In this document: positions 44,690-52,311 of the stretch, piece after piece
Position numbering within the stretch: position 1 is the first letter of the stretch
Layout: each line of letters opens with the position of its first letter
From: Palsa-504 sp963790065
Lineage (GTDB): Bacteria > Actinomycetota > Actinomycetes > Streptosporangiales > Streptosporangiaceae
Assembly: GCA_963790065.1 (NCBI GenBank)
Contig: CAWBNK010000002.1
Location: 62,001 to 126,000 of the forward strand
Reading direction: 5' to 3'
DNA: 64,000 bases
Notes under the pieces: generated by a model
Told to the model about the DNA's origin: nothing
The model's database searches: none
What the model saw: the letters and a program-made list of their open reading frames with translations, nothing else
Translations under genes and position numbers: made by a program

Positions 44690-45856
44690 CTACCGGATCG
44701 AGCCGTAGATGGCCTGGTGCTCGGCCGCGGACCGGGCCCAGGAGTAGCGTCCGGCCGTGGCCAGCGCGGCCGAGCGGAGCCGGTCCGCGAGGTCCGGGTC
44801 ATCCAGGACGGCGGACAGGGCCGCGGCCAGGGCGGGCGGGTCGTCCACCGGCACCATCAGCGCGTCCCGGCCCGGGCTCAGGAACTCCCGGAACACCGGC
44901 AGGTCGGAGGTGACCACCGGCAGCCCGGCGCTCATCGCTTCCAGGACGGCCAGGCCCCAGCCCTCCTTGGTGGACGGGAACGCGAGCACGTCCGCCGCCG
45001 CGTACCAGGCGGGGAGTTCGGCGTCGGGCACGGTGCCGAGCAGGAGCACGTCGTCGTCCAGGCGCAGGCCCAGGCCGGGCAGCGAGGCCAGCACCCGGTC
45101 CCGGTAGGCCCGGTAGTCCTGGAACGAGTGGCCGCCGACGACCGCGTGCACCGGGCGGCGGCCTGCCTGCTTGAGGGCGGCGATGGCCCGGACCAGGGTG
45201 TCGCTGCCCTTGCGCGGCTCGATGCCGCCCACGGACAGGATCAGCGGCCGGTCCGCCGCCCCGGCCCGCTGCCGCAGTTCCTTGGCCAGGCCGGAGCCGG
45301 CGGCCTGGAAACGGGCCGCGTCGACGCCGTTGTGCACGACCTCGGCCACCGTGCCGTACTCGCGCTGCAGCAGGTCCCGCCAGTGCTCGCTGACGACCAG
45401 GATCCGGTCCGGCTCCAGGATGGCCCGGCGCTGGCAGTCGATCAGCGAGGGGCTGGTGAAGTCGTCGACGTGGTGGACGGTGCGGATCACGACCGGGCGG
45501 CCGGGGCCGGCGGCGTCCCTGACCTGGTCGGCGGCCCGGGCCGAGATGCAGTCCTGGGTGTGCAGGATGGGGTAGCCCGCCGCGAGCGGGCCGAGTCCTT
45601 CGGCCAGTGCCGCGACGCTGGCGAAGACCCGCTCTTCCAGGGTGGGCAGGGCCGGCGGGGCGGGAATGATCGTGACCGGCGCCCGGACGGGACGGAAGAA
45701 GCCGACGTCGGGGTCGCCGAGCGCGATGACCCGGACCGGGTACCCGGCCGCGTGCAGCGCCTCGGCCAGGTGGACGGTGTGCACCGCCCCGCCGCGCGGC
45801 TTGACCGAGTAGGTGACCAGGCCGACCGGCAGCGGCGCGCCCGATGGCACCGTCAC
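44690..45856 (-). CDS. GT4 glycosyltransferase of the MSMEG_0565 type
   Basis: 388 residues. GT-B fold: N-terminal LVTYSVKPRGGAVHTVHLAEAL, donor-site ILSVGGIEPRKGSDTLVRA and the E-x7-E motif EGWGLAVLEAMSAGLPVV. I recognise it as close to the MSMEG_0565 family, which travels with the Nit1C/nitrogen-starvation genes (radical SAM, GNAT, AIR-related) found a few kb away here. GTG start overlapping the FdrA stop (GTGA), so it is the third gene of the carbamate kinase-FdrA operon. Acceptor and sugar donor unknown. Confidence 0.8.
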   Translation of the reverse strand: MTVPSGAPLPVGLVTYSVKPRGGAVHTVHLAEALHAAGYPVRVIALGDPDVGFFRPVRAPVTIIPAPPALPTLEERVFASVAALAEGLGPLAAGYPILHTQDCISARAADQVRDAAGPGRPVVIRTVHHVDDFTSPSLIDCQRRAILEPDRILVVSEHWRDLLQREYGTVAEVVHNGVDAARFQAAGSGLAKELRQRAGAADRPLILSVGGIEPRKGSDTLVRAIAALKQAGRRPVHAVVGGHSFQDYRAYRDRVLASLPGLGLRLDDDVLLLGTVPDAELPAWYAAADVLAFPSTKEGWGLAVLEAMSAGLPVVTSDLPVFREFLSPGRDALMVPVDDPPALAAALSAVLDDPDLADRLRSAALATAGRYSWARSAAEHQAIYGSIR

Positions 45857-47394
45857 GCGCGCCCCGCGGTGGCCAGGGCGGGCTGGCGGGCCGCGACGGC
45901 GGCCGCCACCCGGGCCGCCTCGGCGGCGCTCGCGGTGACGATCGCGCCCGCGTCCTGCAGCCTGCGGCGCTGGCGGTCCAGACCCTGCTGGTCGGCGCGG
46001 GCGCCCAGCACGTAGGCGATCACCGCGGCGCCGCCGGCCACGAGGTCGGCGCAGGTGCCCGCGATCTCGCCCGCGGGATCGGGATGGGAGCCGTAACCGA
46101 GGACCACGTCGAGCAGCACGGCCGCGACGTCGTCGCCGAACGCCTCGGCCCGGATGATCTCGGTCCGCGCGGTCGGGTCGATCATCGGGTGCGGACGGCC
46201 CTTGGTGTACTCCTCCTCGCCGAGGTCCAGGCAGACGTGGGCGCCGGGCGGCGCGGGCAGCCCGAGGTCCTTCCGCAGCGGGATGTTGGAGTAGACCGGG
46301 CCGAGCGCCCGGCTGAGCACCACCTGCGCCTCGTAGCAGAGCGTGCCGCCGGTGAAGAACCCGCGGACGGCGCGGCGGGGGCCTTCCATCCGGGCGGCCG
46401 TGCTCTCGACCACCCCGGCCAGGTCCTGGCCTGTTTCCGGCACGGGCTTGCGCAGGATCTGCGCCACCTGCCGGGCCCCGTGCTCGAGCGTGTCGGCCAG
46501 CAGCGCGTCCCCGATCCGGCCGTCAGGCGCGGACATGCCGAGGCAAGCCGCGACCACCGGGGTGGAACGGCTGGCGCCGATCACCGTCCGGGCTACCTCG
46601 GCGTCGGGGGGCTTGGAGACCAGCAGGATGACCTCGGTGCCCGGATCGGCGTCCAGCGCCCGCACCGCCTCGGCCGCCATCAGCCCGCCCACGGCGGCCG
46701 ACAGGTCCCGGCCGCCGACGCCGATCACCTGGGAGACGCCAATGTCCCAGCGGTCAAGCAGCGACATCACCTCCTGGGCGCCGGTCCCGGCCGCGGCGAC
46801 CACCCCGACCGGGCCTTTGGTCACCGCGTTGGCGAACCCCAGGCCTACCCCGGCCAGCATGGCGGTGCCCGCGCCGGGGCCCATCAGCAGCAGGCCGAGC
46901 CGGCGGGCGCGCTCCTTGAGCTCCACTTCCTCGGCCAGCGGCACGTTGTCGCTGAACAGCAGGACGTGCAGGCCCGCCGACAGGGCCGAATGGGCGGCTA
47001 CCGCGGCGTAAGGGCCGGGCACCGACACGATCGCCACGTTGGCCTCGGGCAGCCGGGCCGCCGCCTCGCCGACGGTGCGGGGGGCGGGGCGGCCTGGCTC
47101 TTCTGACGGCGCGGCGGTCGCGGCGAAGATCGCCGTCTGGCCCAGGTCCAGGGCTTCGGCCGCGGCCTGGTCGTCGTCGGCGCTGACCGCGAGCACGAGC
47201 GCGTTGGCGTCGGCTCCGGCCAGGTCGCCGGGCGGGAAACCCCGGCCGGTCAGGTCCTCGACCGCGGCCGGGGTGGCCATCGCGGCCGTGGCCCAGCTCA
47301 CGCCGGCACCGTTCTCCATGGCCCGGGTGGCGCTCATCAGCAGCAGCGAGTCCCGGTAGGTGCCCGGGAACACCTGCATGGCCGCGCCGCTCAC
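45853..47394 (-). CDS. fdrA: FdrA-like acyl-CoA-synthetase-fold subunit (oxamate carbamoyltransferase AllF type)
   Basis: 513 residues, GTG start overlapping the carbamate kinase stop. Two succinyl-CoA-synthetase-like Rossmann/flavodoxin halves: LGLLLMGPGAGTAMLAGVGLGF, GVVAAAGTGAQEVMSLLD and VIGVGGRDLSAAVGGLMA in the first, FFTGGTLCYEAQVVLS and DVVLGYGSHPDP in the second. FdrA acts with DUF1116 and DUF2877 proteins as a carbamoyltransferase that turns oxalurate into oxamate and carbamoyl phosphate. A DUF1116 gene is present at 58009-59421; no DUF2877 gene was recognised. Substrate here may differ from oxalurate. Confidence 0.88.
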   Translation of the reverse strand: MSGAAMQVFPGTYRDSLLLMSATRAMENGAGVSWATAAMATPAAVEDLTGRGFPPGDLAGADANALVLAVSADDDQAAAEALDLGQTAIFAATAAPSEEPGRPAPRTVGEAAARLPEANVAIVSVPGPYAAVAAHSALSAGLHVLLFSDNVPLAEEVELKERARRLGLLLMGPGAGTAMLAGVGLGFANAVTKGPVGVVAAAGTGAQEVMSLLDRWDIGVSQVIGVGGRDLSAAVGGLMAAEAVRALDADPGTEVILLVSKPPDAEVARTVIGASRSTPVVAACLGMSAPDGRIGDALLADTLEHGARQVAQILRKPVPETGQDLAGVVESTAARMEGPRRAVRGFFTGGTLCYEAQVVLSRALGPVYSNIPLRKDLGLPAPPGAHVCLDLGEEEYTKGRPHPMIDPTARTEIIRAEAFGDDVAAVLLDVVLGYGSHPDPAGEIAGTCADLVAGGAAVIAYVLGARADQQGLDRQRRRLQDAGAIVTASAAEAARVAAAVAARQPALATAGRA

Positions 47395-48449
47395 CGACTG
47401 GGCTCCGCGGCGGCCTTCGCATGCGTCCCCGCGGGGGCGGCCTTCGCATGCGCCTCCGCGGCGGCCTTCGCATGCGTCTTGGCGGCCGGGTCCGCGGGCG
47501 TCGTGGCGAGGGCCGGGCCGCGCTCGATGCGGGTGCCCGATGGCCCTGGCCCGCCGGTCAGCGAGGCTGCCAGCAGGTCCGGCGAGGTGACCACGGCCAG
47601 TTCCCCGCCCTCGGCCAGGAAGCGGAGCGCCGCCTCGATCTTGGGGCCCATGCTGCCCCGCGGGAACTGGCCCTCGGCAAGGTGGCGGGCGGCCTCGGCG
47701 GCCGTGATCGTGGCCAGCTCGGACTGGGTGGGCTGGCCGTAATTGAGCATGACCCGGTCCACGGCGGTGACCAGCAGCAGCGCCTCGGCGCCGAGTAGCC
47801 GGGCGATCAGCCCGGCGGCGCGATCCTTGTCGATGACCGCGTCGGCCAGGCCGCCGTAGGGCCCCGCGACCTGGACCGGGATCCCGCCCCCACCGCCGGC
47901 GATGACCAGGTGACCCGCGTCGATCAGGGCCCGCAGCGCGTCAATCTCGATCACGCTGGCCGGCTCGGGCGAGGCGACCACCCGCCGGTAGCCGCGGCCG
48001 GAGTCGGGCTGGACGACCCAGCCCCGCGCCTCGGCCATCTGCCGCGCCTCGGCGGGCTCGAAGAACGGGCCGATCGGCTTGGACGGGTCGCTGAACGCCG
48101 GATCGGCCGGGTCGACCGTGACGTGGGTGATCAGCGCGACCGCGGCGCCCGGTCCGCGCAGCAGGTTGATCGCGCGGGCCAGCAGGCTGCCCAGCAGGCC
48201 CTGGGTCATCGCGCTCAGCAGCGGCAGCGGCTGTGCGGGCACCAGGTCAGTCGATTCCTGCTGCAGGGCCAGGTTGCCGACCTGCGGGCCGTTGCCGTGC
48301 ACGATCACGACCCGCCAGCCGGCCTCAATCACGGCGTGCACCGCGGCGGCCATCGCCGCCGCGTTCGCTAGCATCTCGTCGCACGTCCCGGACTGCCCAA
48401 CCCGGGTCAGGGCATTGCCGCCGAGCGCCACCACCGCAGTCTTCGTCAT
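47391..48449 (-). CDS. Carbamate kinase with a repetitive C-terminal extension
   Basis: 352 residues, about 40 longer than usual. Amino-acid-kinase motifs: VVALGGNAL, VIVHGNGPQVGN, PLLSAMTQGLLG, VIAGGGGGIPV and the K-D-R site DAVIDKDRAAGL. It converts carbamoyl phosphate and ADP to ATP, CO2 and ammonia, the energy-yielding last step after FdrA/DUF1116 carbamoyl transfer. The extension contains three HAKAA units, Ala/Lys-rich and probably disordered. First gene of a three-gene minus-strand operon. Confidence 0.9.
   Translation of the reverse strand: MTKTAVVALGGNALTRVGQSGTCDEMLANAAAMAAAVHAVIEAGWRVVIVHGNGPQVGNLALQQESTDLVPAQPLPLLSAMTQGLLGSLLARAINLLRGPGAAVALITHVTVDPADPAFSDPSKPIGPFFEPAEARQMAEARGWVVQPDSGRGYRRVVASPEPASVIEIDALRALIDAGHLVIAGGGGGIPVQVAGPYGGLADAVIDKDRAAGLIARLLGAEALLLVTAVDRVMLNYGQPTQSELATITAAEAARHLAEGQFPRGSMGPKIEAALRFLAEGGELAVVTSPDLLAASLTGGPGPSGTRIERGPALATTPADPAAKTHAKAAAEAHAKAAPAGTHAKAAAEPSR
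47410..47476 (-). repeat. Three 16-bp repeats encoding the carbamate kinase tail
   Basis: GCGGCCTTCGCATGCG occurs at 47410, 47437 and 47461 (plus-strand coordinates), spaced 27 and 24 bp, in frame, each encoding HAKAA on the minus strand. Confidence 0.85.
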
Positions 48450-48511
48450 CAGATCCTGCTGCTCTTAGACGGGGTAGGGTTAATAGTGTTGAGTCGTATA
48501 GGTGACGGCTC

Positions 48512-48529
48512 GTTTAGAATAGTAAACGC
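48512..48529. promoter_or_regulatory. Palindrome overlapping the -10 region of the hypothetical gene at 48547
   Basis: CGTTTA-GAATAG-TAAACG is a perfect 6+6+6 inverted repeat in the 97-bp gap between divergent operons. A TAGAAT -10-like box (48516-48521) lies inside it, so a protein bound here would block transcription. The gap is strikingly AT-rich compared with its surroundings. Confidence 0.5.
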
Positions 48530-48546
48530 GACGGGCGAGGGGTGCA

Positions 48547-49233
48547 ATGGCCGGTGGCGGTTCTGGACCCGTGAGTTCCGGGCCGGAAGGCGCTGGCGTG
48601 CCGGACGCGGCCGGCGATCAGCGGATCCCGCACGCGGTGCTGCGGGCCTGGGACGAGGCCGAGGCCCGGCTGTTCCCGACGATCATGGCGCGGCCGGACG
48701 TGTACCAGCAGGCGGTCACGCTGATCCAGCTGATGCTCGGCCGACTGCGGGAGACCTGCCTGGACCTGCCTGCGCTGCTGGCGGCCCACGAGCGGGGCGG
48801 CGAGCTGGTGGATGAGCTGGCTCCCGGAGCGAGGGCCGGGATCCAGGCAGACCTGGTGGCGGCGGCCGCGTGCGCGATGCGCTACCGGGAACTGGTGGCG
48901 TCGCTGGCCGCCGCGGGCCGACTGGCCGCGCTGGCCCGGGCCCGCGAGGCGAGCCAGTCCTGGGTCGTGGTGGAGGAATCCGGCTCGCCCGACCTCGCGC
49001 CGTTCGTCCCGTACCAGCGGATCGAGGCCGAGGCCGGCACCGGGCGGGCGGTGATCGTCTCGATCGAGCCGGATGAGACCCTGAGCCGCGCCGTGTATCG
49101 CCTGGACCAGGGCCAGATCAACCTGGTCACCGGCGGCCTGCAGGTCGGCGAGGCCATCGGCAGCTACCTCGACCCGCAGGAGTTCGAGTCGGCCTTGGAC
49201 GCAGCCAGGCCCGAGCCACCGTCCATTGCGTAA
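48547..49233 (+). CDS. Uncharacterised protein divergent from the carbamate kinase operon
   Basis: 228 residues, ATG 3-4 nt after GAGGGGTG. I do not recognise a family. Residues ~25-130 look all-helical (IPHAVLRAWDEAEARLFPTI, VTLIQLMLGRLRE, RYRELVASLAAAGRLAALAR); the second part is beta-rich (VVVEESG, AVYRLDQGQINLVTGG). No membrane segments, no Cys-rich motif. Its position between FdrA/carbamate kinase and the radical SAM genes makes it a candidate accessory subunit or regulator of one of these systems. Confidence 0.65.
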   Translation: MAGGGSGPVSSGPEGAGVPDAAGDQRIPHAVLRAWDEAEARLFPTIMARPDVYQQAVTLIQLMLGRLRETCLDLPALLAAHERGGELVDELAPGARAGIQADLVAAAACAMRYRELVASLAAAGRLAALARAREASQSWVVVEESGSPDLAPFVPYQRIEAEAGTGRAVIVSIEPDETLSRAVYRLDQGQINLVTGGLQVGEAIGSYLDPQEFESALDAARPEPPSIA

Positions 49234-49600
49234 CCCCACCAGCCTCATCAGTCCCATTTTCGCGGTTGATTCCCGCTTTGCGGTTGTCTGCCGGTGGAAT
49301 CCCTCAAATCAACCGCGAAATCCGAAGCAACCGCGCAATTGGGGCGAGTGGGGCTGATGGGTTGGCTTGCGCTGACCGGTCCACGATGAGGCCGACCGGG
49401 GCCCGGGACCGGGGGCCGCGCTGGGGCTGGGGCTGGGACGGCTGGGGCTGGGACGGCTGGGGGCAGGGCAAAGTCGGGTAGGAGCTTGCCTTGACGGGAG
49501 GGGAGGGTTTATCAAGGATGGTAAACGTTCGTATCGCTTGAAACATGCTCGCATCAGAAAGCACTGGCCGGTCAGCGCGGACGGGCGGAGGAGGGAAACC
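49234..49600 (+). other. Non-coding gap with long inverted repeat
   Basis: A 14-bp perfect inverted repeat, TTTCGCGGTTGATT (49258-49271) and AATCAACCGCGAAA (49307-49320), encloses a 35-nt loop. The heptamer GCGGTTG recurs at 49280 and its complement CAACCGC near 49325. The hairpin starts 25 bp after a stop codon, so it may terminate that transcript or bind a regulator. Further on are a GC-rich minisatellite (49425-49454) and an AT-rich promoter-like part with GTTTATC-AAGGAT-GGTAAAC (about 49508-49527) ahead of the radical SAM gene. Confidence 0.65.
49425..49454 (+). repeat. 15-bp tandem repeat
   Basis: GGCTGGGGCTGGGAC is present twice head to tail, followed by a partial third copy, in a G-rich strand without coding potential. 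Confidence 0.75.
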
Positions 49601-50764
49601 ATGGCTGAGTCCCCGGCCCCGGAGGTCACACGCCAGCCGGGCAGGTCCGCCGGGCTGGCCCATCTCATCACCGAACTGCAGGGGTACGGCCTGCGGGTCG
49701 AGGTGCCGCTGGAATCGCGCCAGGGCGGGGCGGGGCCGGCCGACGCCGGCATGCTCTGGATCGACGGGTTCGCCGCCACCGTGCCCACCAGCGCCGACTA
49801 CGTGCAGGCCTCGCCGTACGTGCTCCGCGCCGAAGACGACGGCTGGGGCGTGTACCGGGACGGCGAGCGGCTGGCCTCGGCCCAGCCGTTCCAGCGTCCC
49901 CGTTTCTACGACCTGGCCACGGCGGACGGCGTCCCGTACTGGCAGATCGCCCTGCTGCACCTGGACTCCCTGGCCAGCACCGTCATCCAGACCTGCGCGT
50001 ACTGGGGCAACTCCGACCAGTGCACGTTCTGCGGGATCGGGGTGACGCTGGCCAACGGCCGGACCATCGCCAAGAAGACGCCGGAGATGCTGGCCGAGGT
50101 CGCGGTGGCGGCCAAGGAACTCGACGGAGCGGTGGACGCCACCTTGACCACCGGCACCACGGCCACGCCGGACAAGGGCGCGCTGTACGTGGCGCGCTGC
50201 GGCCAGGCCGTGCACGAGGCGGCGGGCCTGCCGGTCGAGGTGCAGTTCGAGCCGCCCCGCGACCTGGCGGTCATCGACAAGGTGCACGACATGGGCATCG
50301 GTTCGGTCGGCATCCACGTGGAGAGCTTCGATCCGCAGGTGCTGGCCCGGATCGCGCCGGCCAAGGCGCGGACCGGCATCGAGGGTTACTTCCGGGCCTG
50401 GGAGCGGGCGGTGGCCGCGTTCGGCGAAGGCCAGGTGTCCACGTACGTGATCCTCGGCCTGGGCGAGGACCCGGAGCTGACCGTGGCCGGCTGCCAGCGG
50501 GCGATCGATATGGGCGTGTACCCGTTCGTGGTGCCGCTGCGCCCGACGGTGGGCAGCTTGATGGAGCACCTGCCGGCCCCGTCACCGGAATACTGCGAGG
50601 CGATCTACCGCCGGGTAGTGCCCTACCTGAGCGCACGCGGGCTCGGCGCCCGGGGCGTGGCGGCCGGCTGCGCCAGGTGCCAGGCGTGTTCGGCGATGAG
50701 CCTGCTCGAGACTCCTGTGGACAAAGATGGCCGGATCCACCTCCCGATCCTCAGCAACCGCTAG
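49601..50764 (+). CDS. MSMEG_0568-family radical SAM protein
   Basis: 387 residues from the ATG at 49601, preceded by GGAGGAGGG. Hallmarks of the MSMEG_0568/Nit1C radical SAM family: CAYWGNSDQCTFCGIG (a non-canonical C-x8-C-x2-C cluster motif), NGRTIAKKTPEMLAEVAVAA, EVQFEPP, VGIHVESFDP and the C-terminal GCARCQACSAMSLLE, likely a second cluster site. It is annotated in databases as a putative methyltransferase-type radical SAM enzyme in nitrogen-starvation/nitrilase clusters; its reaction is unknown. It overlaps the GNAT gene by 38 bp. Confidence 0.85.
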   Translation: MAESPAPEVTRQPGRSAGLAHLITELQGYGLRVEVPLESRQGGAGPADAGMLWIDGFAATVPTSADYVQASPYVLRAEDDGWGVYRDGERLASAQPFQRPRFYDLATADGVPYWQIALLHLDSLASTVIQTCAYWGNSDQCTFCGIGVTLANGRTIAKKTPEMLAEVAVAAKELDGAVDATLTTGTTATPDKGALYVARCGQAVHEAAGLPVEVQFEPPRDLAVIDKVHDMGIGSVGIHVESFDPQVLARIAPAKARTGIEGYFRAWERAVAAFGEGQVSTYVILGLGEDPELTVAGCQRAIDMGVYPFVVPLRPTVGSLMEHLPAPSPEYCEAIYRRVVPYLSARGLGARGVAAGCARCQACSAMSLLETPVDKDGRIHLPILSNR

Positions 50765-51275
50765 CCGGTCGGCCGGGACCGCCCGGCTGGCCTGCCGCGC
50801 GGTGTCCGGCGCCGGGGAGCTCGCGGCCCATTTCCGCATCCGCCACCAGGTCTTCGTGGTCGAGCAGGGCCTGTTCCGCGGGCCGGACGGTTCCGGCTGG
50901 GAGCGGGACGTACACGACGACGACCCGGCCACGGTGCACGTGATCGGCCTGTGGGACGGGACGGCGTGCGGGGCCGTCCGGCTCTATCCGCTGCCCGAGG
51001 TGCCAGGCCGGTGGAAGGGCGACCGGCTGGCCGTGCTCGACGGCTACCGCCGCCATGGCCTGGGCGCGCCGCTGGTGCGGTTGGCCGTGGCCACGGCCGC
51101 GGCGCGCGGCGGGCGGGAGATGGAGGCTTACATCCAGCCCGCGAACGTGCGGTTCTTCGAGTGGCTGGGCTGGCATGCGACGGGCGGGCTAGTAACCTAC
51201 GCCGGCATCGCGCACCAGCGGATGCTGATCACGTTCGGCGCGGAGGAAGCACCACGGCCCGTTCCGCCTCAATAA
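50727..51275 (+). CDS. MSMEG_0567/Sll0786-family GNAT acetyltransferase
   Basis: 182 residues. GNAT fold: FRIRHQVFVVEQGLF at the N-terminus (a pattern typical of this family), HVIGLWDGTACGAVRLYPL, motif A LDGYRRHGLGAPLVRLAVATA (CoA pyrophosphate loop), and NVRFFEWLGWHATGG near the end. It is translationally overlapped with the radical SAM gene, and a convergent AIR-synthase-related gene follows, as in Nit1C clusters. The acetyl acceptor is unknown. The start is uncertain because the N-terminal 20 residues are not conserved. Confidence 0.8.
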   Translation: MAGSTSRSSATASRSAGTARLACRAVSGAGELAAHFRIRHQVFVVEQGLFRGPDGSGWERDVHDDDPATVHVIGLWDGTACGAVRLYPLPEVPGRWKGDRLAVLDGYRRHGLGAPLVRLAVATAAARGGREMEAYIQPANVRFFEWLGWHATGGLVTYAGIAHQRMLITFGAEEAPRPVPPQ

Positions 51276-52240
51276 GAAGGGGGACCGGAGCGGACGGCCA
51301 GATTGGTGATTGATTCGGTGCCGAGGTCGAACGCGGTTGCCACCTGGCCGGATAGGGCGAGCCGCAGGAGGCCGGTGTCGTCCAGGGTGCCGGTAACGGC
51401 GGCGGCCAGGCCGCGGCCGGCGAAGGCGTCCAGGCAGTATTGCTCCTGCCCGGACGGGACGCACAGCAGGAACGCGAAACACGGGAAGCAGCACAGCCAC
51501 TGCTCCAGGCTCACCCCGGCCGGGACCGGCAGCGCGTCCAGGTCGAGGGTCACGCCAAGCCGGTTGCATTCCAGCAGCATGGCCAGGGAGCCGACCAGGC
51601 CGGCCATGCTCACGTCCTTGGCCGCCGCGATCCAGCCGGCCGACGCGCACTCGGCCAGCAGCCGGACGTCGCCGCCCAGCCGCTCGCCCCGCTCGTCGAA
51701 CGACGGGAAGAACGGGAAGTCCGCCCGCATCTGGCCGTCGATGCAGCAGGCCACGACGAGCGACTGCCCCGGCTCGGCGGCGCGGGAGGCCAGCGGGCGG
51801 TCGGCCCGGCCGAGGCCGAAGGCGGACAGCCCGGGCGGACCCGCGGTGACGGTCAGGTGACCGCCCACTACCGGTACCTGGTAGAGCCCGGACGCCCAGC
51901 GCATGCCCTCCAGGACCTGCTGGATGACCGGGCGCGGGCCGGTCACGGTGTCCACCAGGGCCAGCGGCCACGCGCCCATCGCGGCCAGGTCGTTGAGGTT
52001 GGTGGTCACCGCGGCGATGCCAGCGCCGTACGGGTCGGACGCGACGAACGATGGCAGGATGGCTTCGCCGCCCACCACCATGCAGGTCCCGGCGGTGGAC
52101 ACGACCGCGCCGTCGTCGCCGGGTCCCGCGATCCAGTCACTGGCCCCGAAGACGTCGCTGACCAGCCCGATCTCGGCTTTGGCGGCGACACCCGGGTGGG
52201 TCCGCACCCGGTGGATCAGCGCTGGCAGGTCGGCGGGCAT
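51269..52240 (-). CDS. AIR-synthase-related protein (Sll0787 family)
   Basis: 323 residues. PurM/HypE-like fold: PGDDGAVV (nucleotide-binding Asp pair), VVGGEAILPSFVASDPYGAG, AAVTTNLNDLAAMGAWPLAL, and KDVSMAGLVGSLAMLLE in the C-terminal half. Such proteins phosphorylate with ATP to activate amide, carbonyl or thiocarboxylate groups; in Nit1C the substrate is not known. Here it lies on the opposite strand to the radical SAM and GNAT genes (7-bp overlap of 3' ends), unlike the co-directional order usually described, and is divergent from the coenzyme M-type operon. Confidence 0.82.
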   Translation of the reverse strand: MPADLPALIHRVRTHPGVAAKAEIGLVSDVFGASDWIAGPGDDGAVVSTAGTCMVVGGEAILPSFVASDPYGAGIAAVTTNLNDLAAMGAWPLALVDTVTGPRPVIQQVLEGMRWASGLYQVPVVGGHLTVTAGPPGLSAFGLGRADRPLASRAAEPGQSLVVACCIDGQMRADFPFFPSFDERGERLGGDVRLLAECASAGWIAAAKDVSMAGLVGSLAMLLECNRLGVTLDLDALPVPAGVSLEQWLCCFPCFAFLLCVPSGQEQYCLDAFAGRGLAAAVTGTLDDTGLLRLALSGQVATAFDLGTESITNLAVRSGPPSY

Positions 52241-52275
52241 CCGCGCTCCCCTCGGGTCCGTCCTGGGGTCCGTCC

Positions 52276-52304
52276 TTGCACTAAAGTGTAGGGATATCTA
52301 TCAT
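52276..52304 (+). promoter_or_regulatory. Promoter of the coenzyme M-type operon (leaderless)
   Basis: TTGCAC (52276-52281), 17-nt spacer, TATCAT (52299-52304), then 7 nt to the ATG at 52312: a near-ideal sigma70-type promoter with transcription expected at the start codon. It also lies in the 71-bp gap upstream of the divergent AIR-related gene. Confidence 0.7.
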
Positions 52305-52311
52305 AGCGTTC

